A stretch of DNA of 64,000 nt from Jhaorihella thermophila (lineage in GTDB: Bacteria; Pseudomonadota; Alphaproteobacteria; Rhodobacterales; Rhodobacteraceae). A model generated the notes under the pieces. It was not told where the DNA came from. It made no database searches and saw only the letters and a list, made by a program, of their open reading frames with translations. The stretch spans positions 310,001 to 374,000 of the forward strand of contig NZ_FNVD01000001.1 of NCBI RefSeq assembly GCF_900108275.1. The letters run 5' to 3'. This document shows positions 39,388 to 48,449 of the stretch, piece after piece (the first letter of the stretch is position 1; every line of letters starts with the position of its first letter). A program made the translations under genes and the position numbers.

Positions 39388-40929
39388 ATGGACAACCTTC
39401 TTTCCATTGTCACCTTCGTCCCGACGCTGGCGGCGCTGATCCTTGCCGTTTTCCTGCGCGGCGATGACGAGGCCGCGCAGCGCAACGCGAAATGGGTGGC
39501 GCTGGTGGCGACCACGGTCACCTTTCTGGTGAGCCTGGGCATCTACACCCAGTTCGACCCCTCCGATACGGGCTTTCAGTTCGTGGAAGAGGGCGAATGG
39601 CTGATGGGCCTGAAATACAAGATGGGCGTGGACGGAATCAGCGTCTTCCTGGTTCTGCTGACCACCTTCATCATGCCGCTGGCGATCCTGGCCAGCTGGG
39701 AGGTCACCCACCGCGTCAAGGAATACATGATCGCGTTCCTGCTGCTCGAGACGCTGATGCTGGGCGTGTTCATGGCGCTGGACCTGGTGCTGTTCTACCT
39801 CTTCTTCGAAGGCTCGCTGATCCCGATGTTCCTGATCATCGGCATCTGGGGCGGCAAGGACCGGATCTATGCCAGCTTCAAGTTCTTCCTCTATACCTTC
39901 TTCGGCTCGGTGCTGACGCTGGTGGCGATGATCGCGATGTTCGTGCAGTCGGGCACCACCGACATTCCGACGCTGATGACGCACGAATTCCCCGCCGACA
40001 GCCTGTCGGTGCTGGGGCTGCACATCGTGGGCGGGATGCAGACGCTGCTGTTCCTGGCCTTCTTTGCCTCGCTGGCGGTGAAGCTGCCGATGTGGCCGTT
40101 CCACACCTGGCTGCCGGACGCGCACGTGCAGGCGCCCACTGCCGGTTCGGTCATTCTGGCCGCGATCCTGCTGAAGATGGGCGGCTACGGTTTCCTGCGG
40201 TTCAGCCTGCCGATGTTCCCGGTGGGGACCGAGGTGATGACGCCCTTCATCCTGTGGATCAGCGTGATCGCCATCGTCTATACCTCGCTGGTCGCGCTGG
40301 TGCAGGAGGACATGAAAAAGCTGATCGCCTATTCGTCCGTGGCCCACATGGGGTTCGTCACCATGGGCATCTTCGTGGTGAACCAGCAGGGGCTGGACGG
40401 CGCGATGTTCCAGATGATCAGCCACGGCTTCATCTCGGCGGCGCTGTTTCTTTGCGTCGGCGTGGTGTATGACCGGATGCATACGCGCGAGATCGACGCC
40501 TATGGCGGGCTGGTGAACCGGATGCCGGCCTATGCGCTGATCTTCATGCTGTTCACCATGGCCAATGTCGGCCTGCCGGGCACCAGCGGGTTCATCGGCG
40601 AATTCCTGACCATGATGGGTGCCTTCCAGCACGACACCTGGATCGCCGCTGTGGCCGCGACCGGCGTGATCTTCTCGGCGGCGTATGCGCTGTGGCTCTA
40701 TCGCCGGGTGGTGTTCGGCGACCTCATCAAGGAAAGCCTGAAGGCCATCACCGACCTGACGCCGCGCGAAAAGCTGGTCTTTGCCCCGCTGGTGGCGATG
40801 ACCCTGCTGCTGGGTGTCTATCCGTCGCTGGTGACCGACATCATCTCGCCTTCGACCGAGGCGCTGATCCAACACTATGACAAGGCGCTGGCCGCGGCCG
40901 AGGCCGCCAGCCAGTATGCTTCGAACTGA
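39388..40929 (+). CDS. nuoM: NADH-quinone oxidoreductase subunit M
   Basis: A 513-residue ND4-family antiporter-like subunit. [21 protein letters not shown] holds the key glutamate of helix 5, [37 protein letters not shown] the helix 7-8 region, and [14 protein letters not shown] the later lysine helix. Length is typical. GAGGAGCC after the stop serves nuoN. Confidence 0.97.
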   Translation: MDNLLSIVTFVPTLAALILAVFLRGDDEAAQRNAKWVALVATTVTFLVSLGIYTQFDPSDTGFQFVEEGEWLMGLKYKMGVDGISVFLVLLTTFIMPLAILASWEVTHRVKEYMIAFLLLETLMLGVFMALDLVLFYLFFEGSLIPMFLIIGIWGGKDRIYASFKFFLYTFFGSVLTLVAMIAMFVQSGTTDIPTLMTHEFPADSLSVLGLHIVGGMQTLLFLAFFASLAVKLPMWPFHTWLPDAHVQAPTAGSVILAAILLKMGGYGFLRFSLPMFPVGTEVMTPFILWISVIAIVYTSLVALVQEDMKKLIAYSSVAHMGFVTMGIFVVNQQGLDGAMFQMISHGFISAALFLCVGVVYDRMHTREIDAYGGLVNRMPAYALIFMLFTMANVGLPGTSGFIGEFLTMMGAFQHDTWIAAVAATGVIFSAAYALWLYRRVVFGDLIKESLKAITDLTPREKLVFAPLVAMTLLLGVYPSLVTDIISPSTEALIQHYDKALAAAEAASQYASN

Positions 40930-40942
40930 GGAGCCTGGAACG

Positions 40943-42382
40943 ATGATCCAAGGTGATCTGTCCATCATCCTGCCCGAGGTCGTGCTGTCGGTCTATGCGA
41001 TGGCGGCCCTGATCGGGGCGGTCTACACGTCCAAGGACAAGCTGGCGCCGACCCTGACCTGGGCCACCGCCGCGCTGATGGCGGCGATGGCGGTCTGGAC
41101 CGCGACCGGTGACGCCTCCGCGCGCACCGCCTTTGGAGGGATGTTCATTGACGACGGCTTTGCCCGCTTCGCCAAGGTGGCGATCCTGCTTGGCGGCGCC
41201 TCGGTGCTGGTGATGAGCCAGGATTATCTGTCCCGCCGCGACGCGCTGCCGTTCGAATTTCCGCTTCTGGTGGCGCTGTCCACCGTGGGCATGATGGTGA
41301 TGGTCAGCGCGGGCGACCTGATCGCGCTCTACATGGGGCTCGAGCTTCAGTCGCTGTCGCTTTACGTGATCGCGTCGATGCGGCGCGACAGCGTGCGCTC
41401 GACCGAGGCCGGCCTGAAATACTTCGTGCTCGGCGCGCTGAGTTCCGGTCTACTGCTCTTTGGCTCGTCACTGATCTACGGCTATGCGGGCACCACGTCC
41501 TTTGCCGGGATCGTCGAGGCCGCGCAGCACGGCCATGTGTCGCTGGGTCTGCTGTTCGGGCTGGTGCTGCTGATCTCGGGCATGACCTTCAAGATCAGCG
41601 CGGTGCCGTTCCACATGTGGACCCCGGACGTCTATGAAGGCGCGCCGACGCCGGTCACCGCCTTCTTTGCCACCGCGCCCAAGGTGGCGGCGATGGGCAT
41701 GATCGCGCGCGCGCTGTTCGAGGCCTTCGGCGGCATGTCCTCGGACTGGGGGCAGGTGCTGGCGCTGCTGGCGTTTCTCAGCATGGTGCTGGGCGCAGTG
41801 GCCGGGATCGGCCAGCGCGACATCAAGCGGCTGATGGCCTATTCATCGATCACCCACATGGGCTTTGCGCTGATGGGGCTGGCGGCGGGCACGCAGTTCG
41901 GCGTGCAGGCGATGCTGATCTACATGGCGATTTACGTGACCATGAACGTGGGCACCTTCGCCTTTATCCTGTCGATGGAAAAGGACGGCGAGCCGGTGAC
42001 CGAGATCGACTCGCTGAATCTTTATGCCCAGCGCGAGCCGGGCCGGGCGCTGGCGATGCTGCTGCTGCTGTTCAGCCTCGCCGGGGTGCCGCCGCTTCTG
42101 GGCTTCTTCGGCAAGTTCTATGTGCTGCGCGCGGCCCTTGACGCGGGGCTGGTGTGGCTGGCGGTTGCGGGCGCGCTGGCTTCGGTGGTGGCGGCGTTCT
42201 ACTACCTGCGGATCGTGTTCTACATGTATTTCGGCAAGGAAACCGATGGTGCGGTTGCCGGCGGTTCGCCCGTGCTGTGGGTGTTCCTGGCCGTTGCGGC
42301 GGCGATCAACGTGCTGGGCGTCATCAACCTCTTTGGCGTAGAGGGCGCGGCGGCCTTCGCCGCGGGGGCACTTGTTCAGTAA
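40943..42382 (+). CDS. nuoN: NADH-quinone oxidoreductase subunit N
   Basis: A 479-residue ND2-family antiporter-like subunit, last core gene of the operon. [56 protein letters not shown] and [16 protein letters not shown] match the family. The ATG at 40943 follows GAGGAGCCTGGAACG; the open frame extending back into nuoM is rejected. Transcription probably ends, at least in part, at the hairpin 42407-42431. Confidence 0.97.
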   Translation: MIQGDLSIILPEVVLSVYAMAALIGAVYTSKDKLAPTLTWATAALMAAMAVWTATGDASARTAFGGMFIDDGFARFAKVAILLGGASVLVMSQDYLSRRDALPFEFPLLVALSTVGMMVMVSAGDLIALYMGLELQSLSLYVIASMRRDSVRSTEAGLKYFVLGALSSGLLLFGSSLIYGYAGTTSFAGIVEAAQHGHVSLGLLFGLVLLISGMTFKISAVPFHMWTPDVYEGAPTPVTAFFATAPKVAAMGMIARALFEAFGGMSSDWGQVLALLAFLSMVLGAVAGIGQRDIKRLMAYSSITHMGFALMGLAAGTQFGVQAMLIYMAIYVTMNVGTFAFILSMEKDGEPVTEIDSLNLYAQREPGRALAMLLLLFSLAGVPPLLGFFGKFYVLRAALDAGLVWLAVAGALASVVAAFYYLRIVFYMYFGKETDGAVAGGSPVLWVFLAVAAAINVLGVINLFGVEGAAAFAAGALVQ

Positions 42383-42406
42383 TCGCCGCATCACGCTGGC
42401 AAGGAG

Positions 42407-42431
42407 GGCCCGGTTCGCCGACCGGGCCTTT
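42407..42431 (+). terminator. Terminator-like hairpin between nuoN and birA
   Basis: GGCCCGGT, six-base loop, ACCGGGCC followed by TTTC. A strong 8-base stem 24 bases after nuoN and six bases before the birA ATG. The T-run is short, so read-through into birA is likely. Confidence 0.55.
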
Positions 42432-42436
42432 CGCGC

Positions 42437-43186
42437 ATGATCAGCTGGCCCGCCGGATATGGCTGCCGGGTGCTGGACGAGGTGGACAGCACCCTGGACG
42501 AGGCGCGCCGCATCGCCGATACCCTTTCCGGCCCGGAATGGATCATGGCGCACCGCCAGACCAGGGCGCGCGGCAGGCGCGGCCGGGCATGGATCGCGCC
42601 CGAGGGCAACCTGTCCGCGACCCTGATCCTGCGCCCCGGCGGCGGGCCGGAGAAGGCCGCGCAGCGCAGTTTCGTTGGCGCGCTGGCCGTCCACGATGCG
42701 GTGGTCGCGGTGACCGGCCGCGCCGAAGGGCTGGCCTGCAAGTGGCCCAATGACGTGCTGCTGAACGGGGGCAAGCTGGCCGGCATCCTGCTGGAAAGCT
42801 TTGGCGCGGGCGCGGATGTGTCCTATCTGGCGATCGGGATCGGCGTGAACCTGCGCGAGGCGCCGCCGGCCGACGCGGTAGAGGAGGGGGCGCTGCGCCC
42901 CGTGTCGCTCTTGTCCGAAACCGGGGCCGACGTGGACCCGGAAACCTTTCTGACCGCGCTGGCCGCGGCCTATGACCATTACGAGACGCATTTCGTCACA
43001 TACGGTTTCGACCCGATCCGCGCCGCCTGGCTGCAACGGGCCGCGAAGCTGGGCCAGCCGATCACCGCCCGCACCGGCACGTCCGAGTTCACCGGCACGT
43101 TCCAGTCGATCGACGAGGCGGGAAATCTGGTGCTGATGACGCCAAGGGGACAGGTGATCCTGCCTGCGGCCGACATCTATTTCTGA
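42437..43186 (+). CDS. birA: Biotin--[acetyl-CoA-carboxylase] ligase
   Basis: A 249-residue biotin protein ligase without an N-terminal DNA-binding domain, so an enzyme only. DEVDSTLDEARRIA, the biotinyl-AMP loop ARGRRGRAWIAPEGNLSATLILRP and CKWPNDVLLNGGKLAGILLES are diagnostic. It would biotinylate carriers such as the MCC alpha subunit encoded at 20859. The strong terminator hairpin right before the ATG leaves no obvious Shine-Dalgarno apart from sequences in the stem. Confidence 0.94.
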   Translation: MISWPAGYGCRVLDEVDSTLDEARRIADTLSGPEWIMAHRQTRARGRRGRAWIAPEGNLSATLILRPGGGPEKAAQRSFVGALAVHDAVVAVTGRAEGLACKWPNDVLLNGGKLAGILLESFGAGADVSYLAIGIGVNLREAPPADAVEEGALRPVSLLSETGADVDPETFLTALAAAYDHYETHFVTYGFDPIRAAWLQRAAKLGQPITARTGTSEFTGTFQSIDEAGNLVLMTPRGQVILPAADIYF

Positions 43187-43204
43187 CCATATGGGGGGGG
43201 TGCG

Positions 43205-43984
43205 ATGCTGCTGTGCATCGATTGCGGCAATACCAATACCGTGTTCTCGATCTGGGACGGGGAAAGGTTTCTGTGCACCCTGCGCACTTCGACCCACCAT
43301 GCGCGCACGGCGGATGCCTATTTCACCTGGTATTCGACGCTGGTCAAACATTACGGGATCGAGGCCGACATCACCGACGTGATCATCTCCTCCACCGTGC
43401 CGCGCGTGGTGTTCAACCTTCGGGTCTTTTCCGAACGTTTCTTCGGCTGCCGCCCGCTGGTCGTGGGCAAGCCCGACTGCGTGCTGCCGCATCCGCCGCG
43501 GGTGGACCAGGGCACGCAGGTGGGCCCCGACCGGCTGGTCAATGCCGAGGGCGCGTTCGACCGCCACGGCGGCGACCTGATCGTGGTGGATTTCGGCACC
43601 GCCACCACCTTTGACGTGGTGGATACGGATGGCGCCTATATCGGCGGGGTGATCGCGCCGGGGGTGAATCTCAGCCTCGAGGCGCTGCACATGGCCGCAG
43701 CCGCGCTGCCGCATGTGGACATCACCACGCCGGAAAAGGTCATCGGCACCAACACGGTCGCCTGCATCCAGTCCGGCATCTTCTGGGGCTATGTGGGGCT
43801 GGTGCGCGAGATCTGCGCGCGCATCCGTGCCGAACACGCCCGTCCGATGAAGACGATCGCCACCGGCGGGCTCGCGCCGCTGTTTCAGCAGAACGTGGAC
43901 CTGTTCGACTATCTCGAGGAAGACCTGACCATGCACGGCCTGACCGTGATCCACGCCTACAACAAGGAAAACGGGGCCAGATGA
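43205..43984 (+). CDS. coaX: Type III pantothenate kinase
   Basis: A 259-residue ASKHA-fold kinase that phosphorylates pantothenate in CoA synthesis. LLCIDCGNTNTVFSIWDG is the N-terminal phosphate loop, and VDQGTQVGPDRLVNAEGAF with VVDFGTATTFDVVD contains the catalytic aspartate region. Overlaps rnj by four bases; birA-coaX neighbours are common because both serve CoA/biotin metabolism. Confidence 0.95.
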   Translation: MLLCIDCGNTNTVFSIWDGERFLCTLRTSTHHARTADAYFTWYSTLVKHYGIEADITDVIISSTVPRVVFNLRVFSERFFGCRPLVVGKPDCVLPHPPRVDQGTQVGPDRLVNAEGAFDRHGGDLIVVDFGTATTFDVVDTDGAYIGGVIAPGVNLSLEALHMAAAALPHVDITTPEKVIGTNTVACIQSGIFWGYVGLVREICARIRAEHARPMKTIATGGLAPLFQQNVDLFDYLEEDLTMHGLTVIHAYNKENGAR

Positions 43985-45648
43985 GCGGTGAAAGACTGAT
44001 TTACCTGCCACTGGGCGGGGCCGGCGAAATCGGCATGAACGCCTATGTCTACGGCTATGGCAGGCCGGGCAGGGAACGGCTGATCCTGGTGGATCTGGGC
44101 GTCACCTTTCCCGACATGGACGGCACGCCGGGCGTCGATCTCATCATGCCCGACATCACCTGGCTGCGCGAAAGCGCCGACCGGCTCGAGGCGATCTTTG
44201 TCACTCATGCGCACGAGGACCATGTGGGCGGCGTGGCCCATTTGTGGGACGATCTGGGCGTGCCCGTTTACGCCCGTGCGTTCACCGCCAATATCGCGCG
44301 CGGCAAGATGGCCGATCTGGGCAAGCCAGAGGACGCGGTGCGGACCGTCTCGGCCTTCCCCGAGATCACCGAGGCCGGCCCGTTCAGGGTGAGCTTCCTG
44401 CCGGTGTCGCATTCCATCCCCGAAAGCGCGGCACTGGTGATCGACACGCCGGTCGGCAGGGTCATCCATTCCGGCGACTTCAAGCTGGACCCCGACCCGG
44501 TGGTGGGCGAGCCCTTCGATCCCGATCTCTGGGCAGAGGCCGCAAAGCCCGGGGTCAAGGCGCTGATCTGCGACTCGACCAACGTGTTCTCGCCCGATCC
44601 CGGCCGCTCCGAGAGCGATATCGGCGCGGCGATTACCGAACTGATCGCCGGGGCAGGGGGCATGGTCGCGGCCACCACCTTTGCCTCGAACGTGGCGCGG
44701 CTCAAGACCCTGGCCGAGGCGGCCCAACGCGCCGGACGTTCGGTGGTGCTCTTGGGGCGCGCCATGCAGCGGATGATCGAAGCGGCGGTCGAAACCGGCG
44801 TTCTGGCCGATTTCCCCCGCGTCGTCAGCCCCGAGGACGCGCTGGAGATTCCGCGCGAGAACCTGATGCTGCTGGTCACGGGCAGCCAGGGCGAGCGCCG
44901 CGCCGCCACGGCCCAGCTCGCACGCGGCCGGTTTCGCGGACTGGAGCTGAAAGAGGGCGACCTGTTCCTGTTTTCGTCAAAGACGATCCCCGGCAACGAA
45001 CGGGGCGTGATCCGCATCATGAACCAGCTGAGCGAAAAGGGCGTGGACGTGGTGGACGACAGTTCCGGCCGCTATCACGTTTCGGGTCACGCCAACCGGC
45101 CGGACCTGCTGCGCATCCACGATCTCGTCGCGCCGCAGATGGTCATTCCGATGCACGGCGAACACCGGCACCTGCGCGAACACGCCCGCCTCGCCGAAGC
45201 CGCGGGGCGTCAGAGCGCGATCGTCGTGAACGGCATGATGATGGATCTTTCCGGCAACGCGCCCCAGGTGGTGGACTATGTGGAAACCGGGCGGACCTAT
45301 CTCGACGGCTCGGTCAGGATCGGTGCTCTGGACGGCATCGTCCGCGACCGCATCCGCATGGCGCTCAACGGGCATGTGATCGTCACCGCAATCCTCGACG
45401 AAGAGAACGAACCGCTCGGCGACGCCTGGTGCGAACTGATGGGCCTGCCCGAGATTGGCAAGTCACGGGTCGCGCTGGACGAACTGCTGGAACACGACCT
45501 GACCCGGTTCCTTATGCGCGCCGACCCCCGCACCCTGGGGGACGACAGCAAGCTGGAAGAGGCCCTGCGCCGCATCGTGCGCCAGACCGCCCAATCCGAG
45601 ATCGGCAAGCGCCCCGAGGTCACCGTGGTCATCAGCCGCATGGCCTGA
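43981..45648 (+). CDS. rnj: Ribonuclease J
   Basis: A 555-residue metallo-beta-lactamase/beta-CASP ribonuclease, typically both endonuclease and 5'-exonuclease. The zinc motif THAHEDHVGGVAH is at residues 75-87, the later metal-binding SHSIPES and HSGDFKLD follow, and MHGEHRHLREHARLA is in the beta-CASP/C-terminal part. It overlaps coaX as ATGA. Alphaproteobacteria use RNase J in rRNA maturation alongside RNase E; that role is inferred from relatives. Confidence 0.95.
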   Translation: MSGERLIYLPLGGAGEIGMNAYVYGYGRPGRERLILVDLGVTFPDMDGTPGVDLIMPDITWLRESADRLEAIFVTHAHEDHVGGVAHLWDDLGVPVYARAFTANIARGKMADLGKPEDAVRTVSAFPEITEAGPFRVSFLPVSHSIPESAALVIDTPVGRVIHSGDFKLDPDPVVGEPFDPDLWAEAAKPGVKALICDSTNVFSPDPGRSESDIGAAITELIAGAGGMVAATTFASNVARLKTLAEAAQRAGRSVVLLGRAMQRMIEAAVETGVLADFPRVVSPEDALEIPRENLMLLVTGSQGERRAATAQLARGRFRGLELKEGDLFLFSSKTIPGNERGVIRIMNQLSEKGVDVVDDSSGRYHVSGHANRPDLLRIHDLVAPQMVIPMHGEHRHLREHARLAEAAGRQSAIVVNGMMMDLSGNAPQVVDYVETGRTYLDGSVRIGALDGIVRDRIRMALNGHVIVTAILDEENEPLGDAWCELMGLPEIGKSRVALDELLEHDLTRFLMRADPRTLGDDSKLEEALRRIVRQTAQSEIGKRPEVTVVISRMA

Positions 45649-45700
45649 AGGCGGCCATGGGGATCGGGGCAGCGGGTTTGCCCCCGGCAAGGGCGTCCAG

Positions 45701-45755
45701 CTTCTTTCTGGTCGGAAATACCCCGGGGGAGCGCGAGGGGGCAGCGCCCCCTCGC
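45701..45755 (-). repeat. Intergenic repeat copy 4 (type B tail) between convergent rnj and helicase genes
   Basis: CTTCTTTCTGGTCGGAAATA then CCCCGGGGG (tail, 45701-45729), followed by a perfect stem GCGAGGGGGC / GCGCCCCCTCGC-type pair (45733-45755). The stem is nearly identical to that of copy 1, while the tail is of the second type. Position between convergent genes fits a two-way transcription end. Confidence 0.8.
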
Positions 45756-45761
45756 CTCGGT

Positions 45762-45782
45762 CGGATTGGCGTAGCCAATCCG
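45762..45782. repeat. GGATTGGC hairpin accompanying repeat copy 4
   Basis: CGGATTGGC, loop GTA, GCCAATCCG: a perfect nine-base stem next to copy 4, counterpart of the hairpin at 7542-7564. Confidence 0.6.
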
Positions 45783-45819
45783 AAACCCGATTGGACGACA
45801 GCGAAAGCCCGCGCCGGCT

Positions 45820-47295
45820 TCAGCCCGCGCGGCGTTCGTCAAAGCTCAGGGCGATAAAGCGGGGCAGGTGGTCGCCCATGCCGACCACCTTGTTCCCGGA
45901 TCGGCCCGAATCCTGATCCTTGCGCCCGCGCGCAGAGCTCTTGACCTTGTCGCCCGAAGTTGCCTTTTCCGATGCCCTAGCCTTCGTGCTGGACCTGGAC
46001 GCGCTCTTGCGGCCCTTGTCCGAGGTCGCGGCCTCGTCGGCTTCGCGCGGCGCCGCAACCGTGTCGTCCGCGGCGTCGGCGATCGGCTTTTCGGCAGCCT
46101 CGTCGCGGCGCTCGGCGCTCTTTTTCCTCTTCGCGGGCGCGGGTTTGACCGGATTTTCCAGGCGCGGGATTTCCTTCTGGACCAGTCGTTCGATCGCTTC
46201 GAGATATTTCTCGTCCTGCGGCGCGCAGATGGTCAGCGCCTTGCCCTCTCGCCCGGCCCGACCGGTGCGGCCGATCCGGTGCACATAGTCCTCTGGGTGG
46301 GTGGGCACGTCGAAATTGAACACGTGGCTCACGCTGGGCACGTCCAGCCCCCGCGCCGCCACGTCCGAAGCGACGAGGAACCGCAACTTGCCCTCGCGGA
46401 AATCCTCCAGCGTTCGCATGCGATGGGACTGGTCCAGATCGCCGTGGATCGCGGCCGCGTCATAGCCGTATTTACTGAGCGACTTTGCAACGATGTCCAC
46501 GTCCACCTTGCGATTGCAAAAGATGATCGCATTGGTGCATTTTTCGCCCTCGGCGTCGATCAACGCCCGCAGCAGGCGGCGCTTTTCGCTGGCCGCGCGG
46601 TCCCGCCGCGACGGCTTGAACATCACCACGCCCTGTTCGATCGTCTCGCTGGTGGTGGCTTGGCGGGCGACCTCGATGCGAACGGGGTTCGACAGGAACA
46701 TGTTGGTGATCCGTTCGATCTCGGGCGCCATCGTGGCTGAAAAGAACAGCGTCTGCCGTGTGAGCGGGTTGGTCAGACCGAAGATCCGCTCGATATCGGG
46801 GATGAAGCCCATGTCCAGCATCCGGTCGGCTTCGTCCACCACCATGATCCGCACGTCGTTCAGGATCAGCTTGCCGCGCTCGAAATGATCGAGCAGCCGC
46901 CCCGGAGTGGCGATCAGCACGTCCACGCCGCGGTCGATCAGCATCTCCTGTTCCTTGAAACTGACGCCGCCGATCAGCAGCGCCTTGGTCAGTTTCACGT
47001 ATTTGGCATAGGCGTCGAAGTTCTCGGCCACCTGCGCGGCGAGTTCCCGCGTCGGGCACAGCACCAGGCTGCGCGGCATCCGCGCCCGCGCCCGGCCGCG
47101 CGCCAGAAGCGTGATCATCGGCAGAACGAAGCTTGCCGTCTTGCCGGTGCCGGTCTGGGCGATGCCCAGCACGTCGCGCCCCTCCAGCGCAGGCGGGATC
47201 GCGCCGGCCTGAATCGGCGTGGGGGTTTCGTATCCGGCCTCTTCGATGGCCTTCAGAACTTTGGGGTTCAGGTTCAGATCAGAGAATTTTGTCAT
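45820..47295 (-). CDS. DEAD-box ATP-dependent RNA helicase (RhlE-like)
   Basis: A 491-residue SF2 helicase. Q-motif PTPIQAGAIPPAL, motif I AQTGTGKT, motif II VDEADRMLD, motif III SAT and motif VI HRIGRTGRAG are intact. Residues after about 385 form a low-complexity tail rich in Lys, Glu, Ala, Ser and Arg (KPAPAKRKKSAERRDEAAEK, then RKSASRSSTKARASEKATSG), usual for RNA tethering in RhlE/CsdA-type enzymes. It converges with rnj, another RNA enzyme; a degradosome link is speculation. Confidence 0.93.
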   Translation of the reverse strand: MTKFSDLNLNPKVLKAIEEAGYETPTPIQAGAIPPALEGRDVLGIAQTGTGKTASFVLPMITLLARGRARARMPRSLVLCPTRELAAQVAENFDAYAKYVKLTKALLIGGVSFKEQEMLIDRGVDVLIATPGRLLDHFERGKLILNDVRIMVVDEADRMLDMGFIPDIERIFGLTNPLTRQTLFFSATMAPEIERITNMFLSNPVRIEVARQATTSETIEQGVVMFKPSRRDRAASEKRRLLRALIDAEGEKCTNAIIFCNRKVDVDIVAKSLSKYGYDAAAIHGDLDQSHRMRTLEDFREGKLRFLVASDVAARGLDVPSVSHVFNFDVPTHPEDYVHRIGRTGRAGREGKALTICAPQDEKYLEAIERLVQKEIPRLENPVKPAPAKRKKSAERRDEAAEKPIADAADDTVAAPREADEAATSDKGRKSASRSSTKARASEKATSGDKVKSSARGRKDQDSGRSGNKVVGMGDHLPRFIALSFDERRAG

Positions 47296-47392
47296 GTATA
47301 TCCGCGATTTGCGGACACATCCCGGCCCGCACGTCCATCTGAGCCGCTAGATTCGCATGTGGGCGCCAAGGCGCGCATGGCGGCTGCTGCGG

Positions 47393-47421
47393 GGCATAGC
47401 AAAATAGCAGGTCAGGGTCAA
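47393..47421 (-). promoter_or_regulatory. Candidate promoter of the DEAD-box helicase gene
   Basis: Leftward TTGACC (47421-47416), 17-base spacer, TATGCC (47398-47393). The leader would be about 90 bases, long enough for cold-responsive control as seen in other helicase mRNAs, but nothing in it proves that. Confidence 0.35.
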
Positions 47422-47476
47422 ACAATCGTGGAAATCGGCCCGCCCAGCGGTTTTCTGTTGCTGAACTGGCGACAAT

Positions 47477-48439
47477 TCAGGCAAAGTCAGGAAATTGTCT
47501 CCTGATTTTTCGATCCAGATCCAGCTCGCAACGGCGCAGCATCCCGGCGCGGTGGAGCCGGGCGCGGGCCTCCGGCGTGGCGGCGCAGATCTCGTCGTAA
47601 AAGGCGCGCAGGCCGGCCTCGCCGCTGTCGGCTTCGACAAAGCGCAGCGCCTCGTGCAGCGTCATGCCGCCCTGGTCGCGCGGGCGGGCCGGGGCCAGCT
47701 CGGCGCGATAGGATCCCTTCTCCAGCCGGTAGCGATAGGCGGCGATCCAGTCCTCCCAGCTTTTCGCGTGGGCATGGGCCAGCGCGATGTCGCGCAGTTC
47801 CACCTGCCCCGGATTGGTTTCGTCGCCGCGAAACACGTTGTGGATCTTCACCGTCAACCGGCCCAGCCCGGTTCGCACGAAAACCTTGCCCTGAACGTGG
47901 CTCATGAACCCGCCCTTCACGAAATCGCCGAAGGTCGGGTAAAGTCGGCGCACCGTCTCGGCCCGGCCCGGACCGGGGGGGATGAACGCCTTGAAATCGT
48001 TGCCGTCTCCGGCGATCTGCTCCATCGGCCGCACACGGGCGCACAGCACATCCTCGTCCAGGGCGGCCAACCTGTCGGCAACCGATGTCTCGGGCCACAG
48101 GAATTCGTCCACGTCGATATGGATGATCCAGTCCAGCTGCACCTTGCGCCCGTAGGCGAAGGTGGCGTTCGCGGTCTGGCGGGCCTGGTGCTTGGCCGGG
48201 CGCTTCACCCCCAGCCGCCGCCAATGCGCGTCGTCGCAGGCAAAGACCCGGATGCGCGGATGCGCCTTCAGTGCGGCAACGGTTGCGGGCGCCGGGTCGT
48301 CCAGAAAGATCAGCAGCCGGTGCGCGCCGAGTTCCAGGTGATGCGCGGCAAAGCCCAGAATGTCGCGCAGCGGCGCCTTGATGGTGGAGACCACGCCCCA
48401 GCGGGGCAGATCGGCGGAGAGGTCACGGGGCGCGGTCAT
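47477..48439 (-). CDS. Glycosyltransferase family 2-like protein
   Basis: A 320-residue protein with WGVVSTIKAPLRDILGFAAHHLELGAHRLLIFLDDP at the N-terminus and the acidic metal-site motif WIIHIDVDEFL (DVDE at 109-112), the pattern of DUF23/GT92-like and GT2 transferases found singly in Rhodobacteraceae. No signal peptide or membrane helix. Donor and acceptor are unknown. It starts ten bases after the prfC stop with a weak ribosome site, so it may depend on prfC translation. Confidence 0.8.
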   Translation of the reverse strand: MTAPRDLSADLPRWGVVSTIKAPLRDILGFAAHHLELGAHRLLIFLDDPAPATVAALKAHPRIRVFACDDAHWRRLGVKRPAKHQARQTANATFAYGRKVQLDWIIHIDVDEFLWPETSVADRLAALDEDVLCARVRPMEQIAGDGNDFKAFIPPGPGRAETVRRLYPTFGDFVKGGFMSHVQGKVFVRTGLGRLTVKIHNVFRGDETNPGQVELRDIALAHAHAKSWEDWIAAYRYRLEKGSYRAELAPARPRDQGGMTLHEALRFVEADSGEAGLRAFYDEICAATPEARARLHRAGMLRRCELDLDRKIRRQFPDFA

Positions 48440-48449
48440 CGCCCCGCTC

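Noticed and set aside
37263-39542. 759-codon open frame antisense to nuoL
   Set aside because: His/Arg/Gln-rich composition typical of the shadow of a GC-rich gene; the opposite frame is an unambiguous NuoL.
41843-44011. 722-codon open frame antisense to nuoN, birA and coaX
   Set aside because: Spans three certain genes on the other strand and has no recognisable domain; arises from the lack of AT-rich stop codons.
45868-46740. 290-codon open frame opposite the helicase gene
   Set aside because: Shadow of the DEAD-box gene, all of whose motifs are intact on the minus strand.
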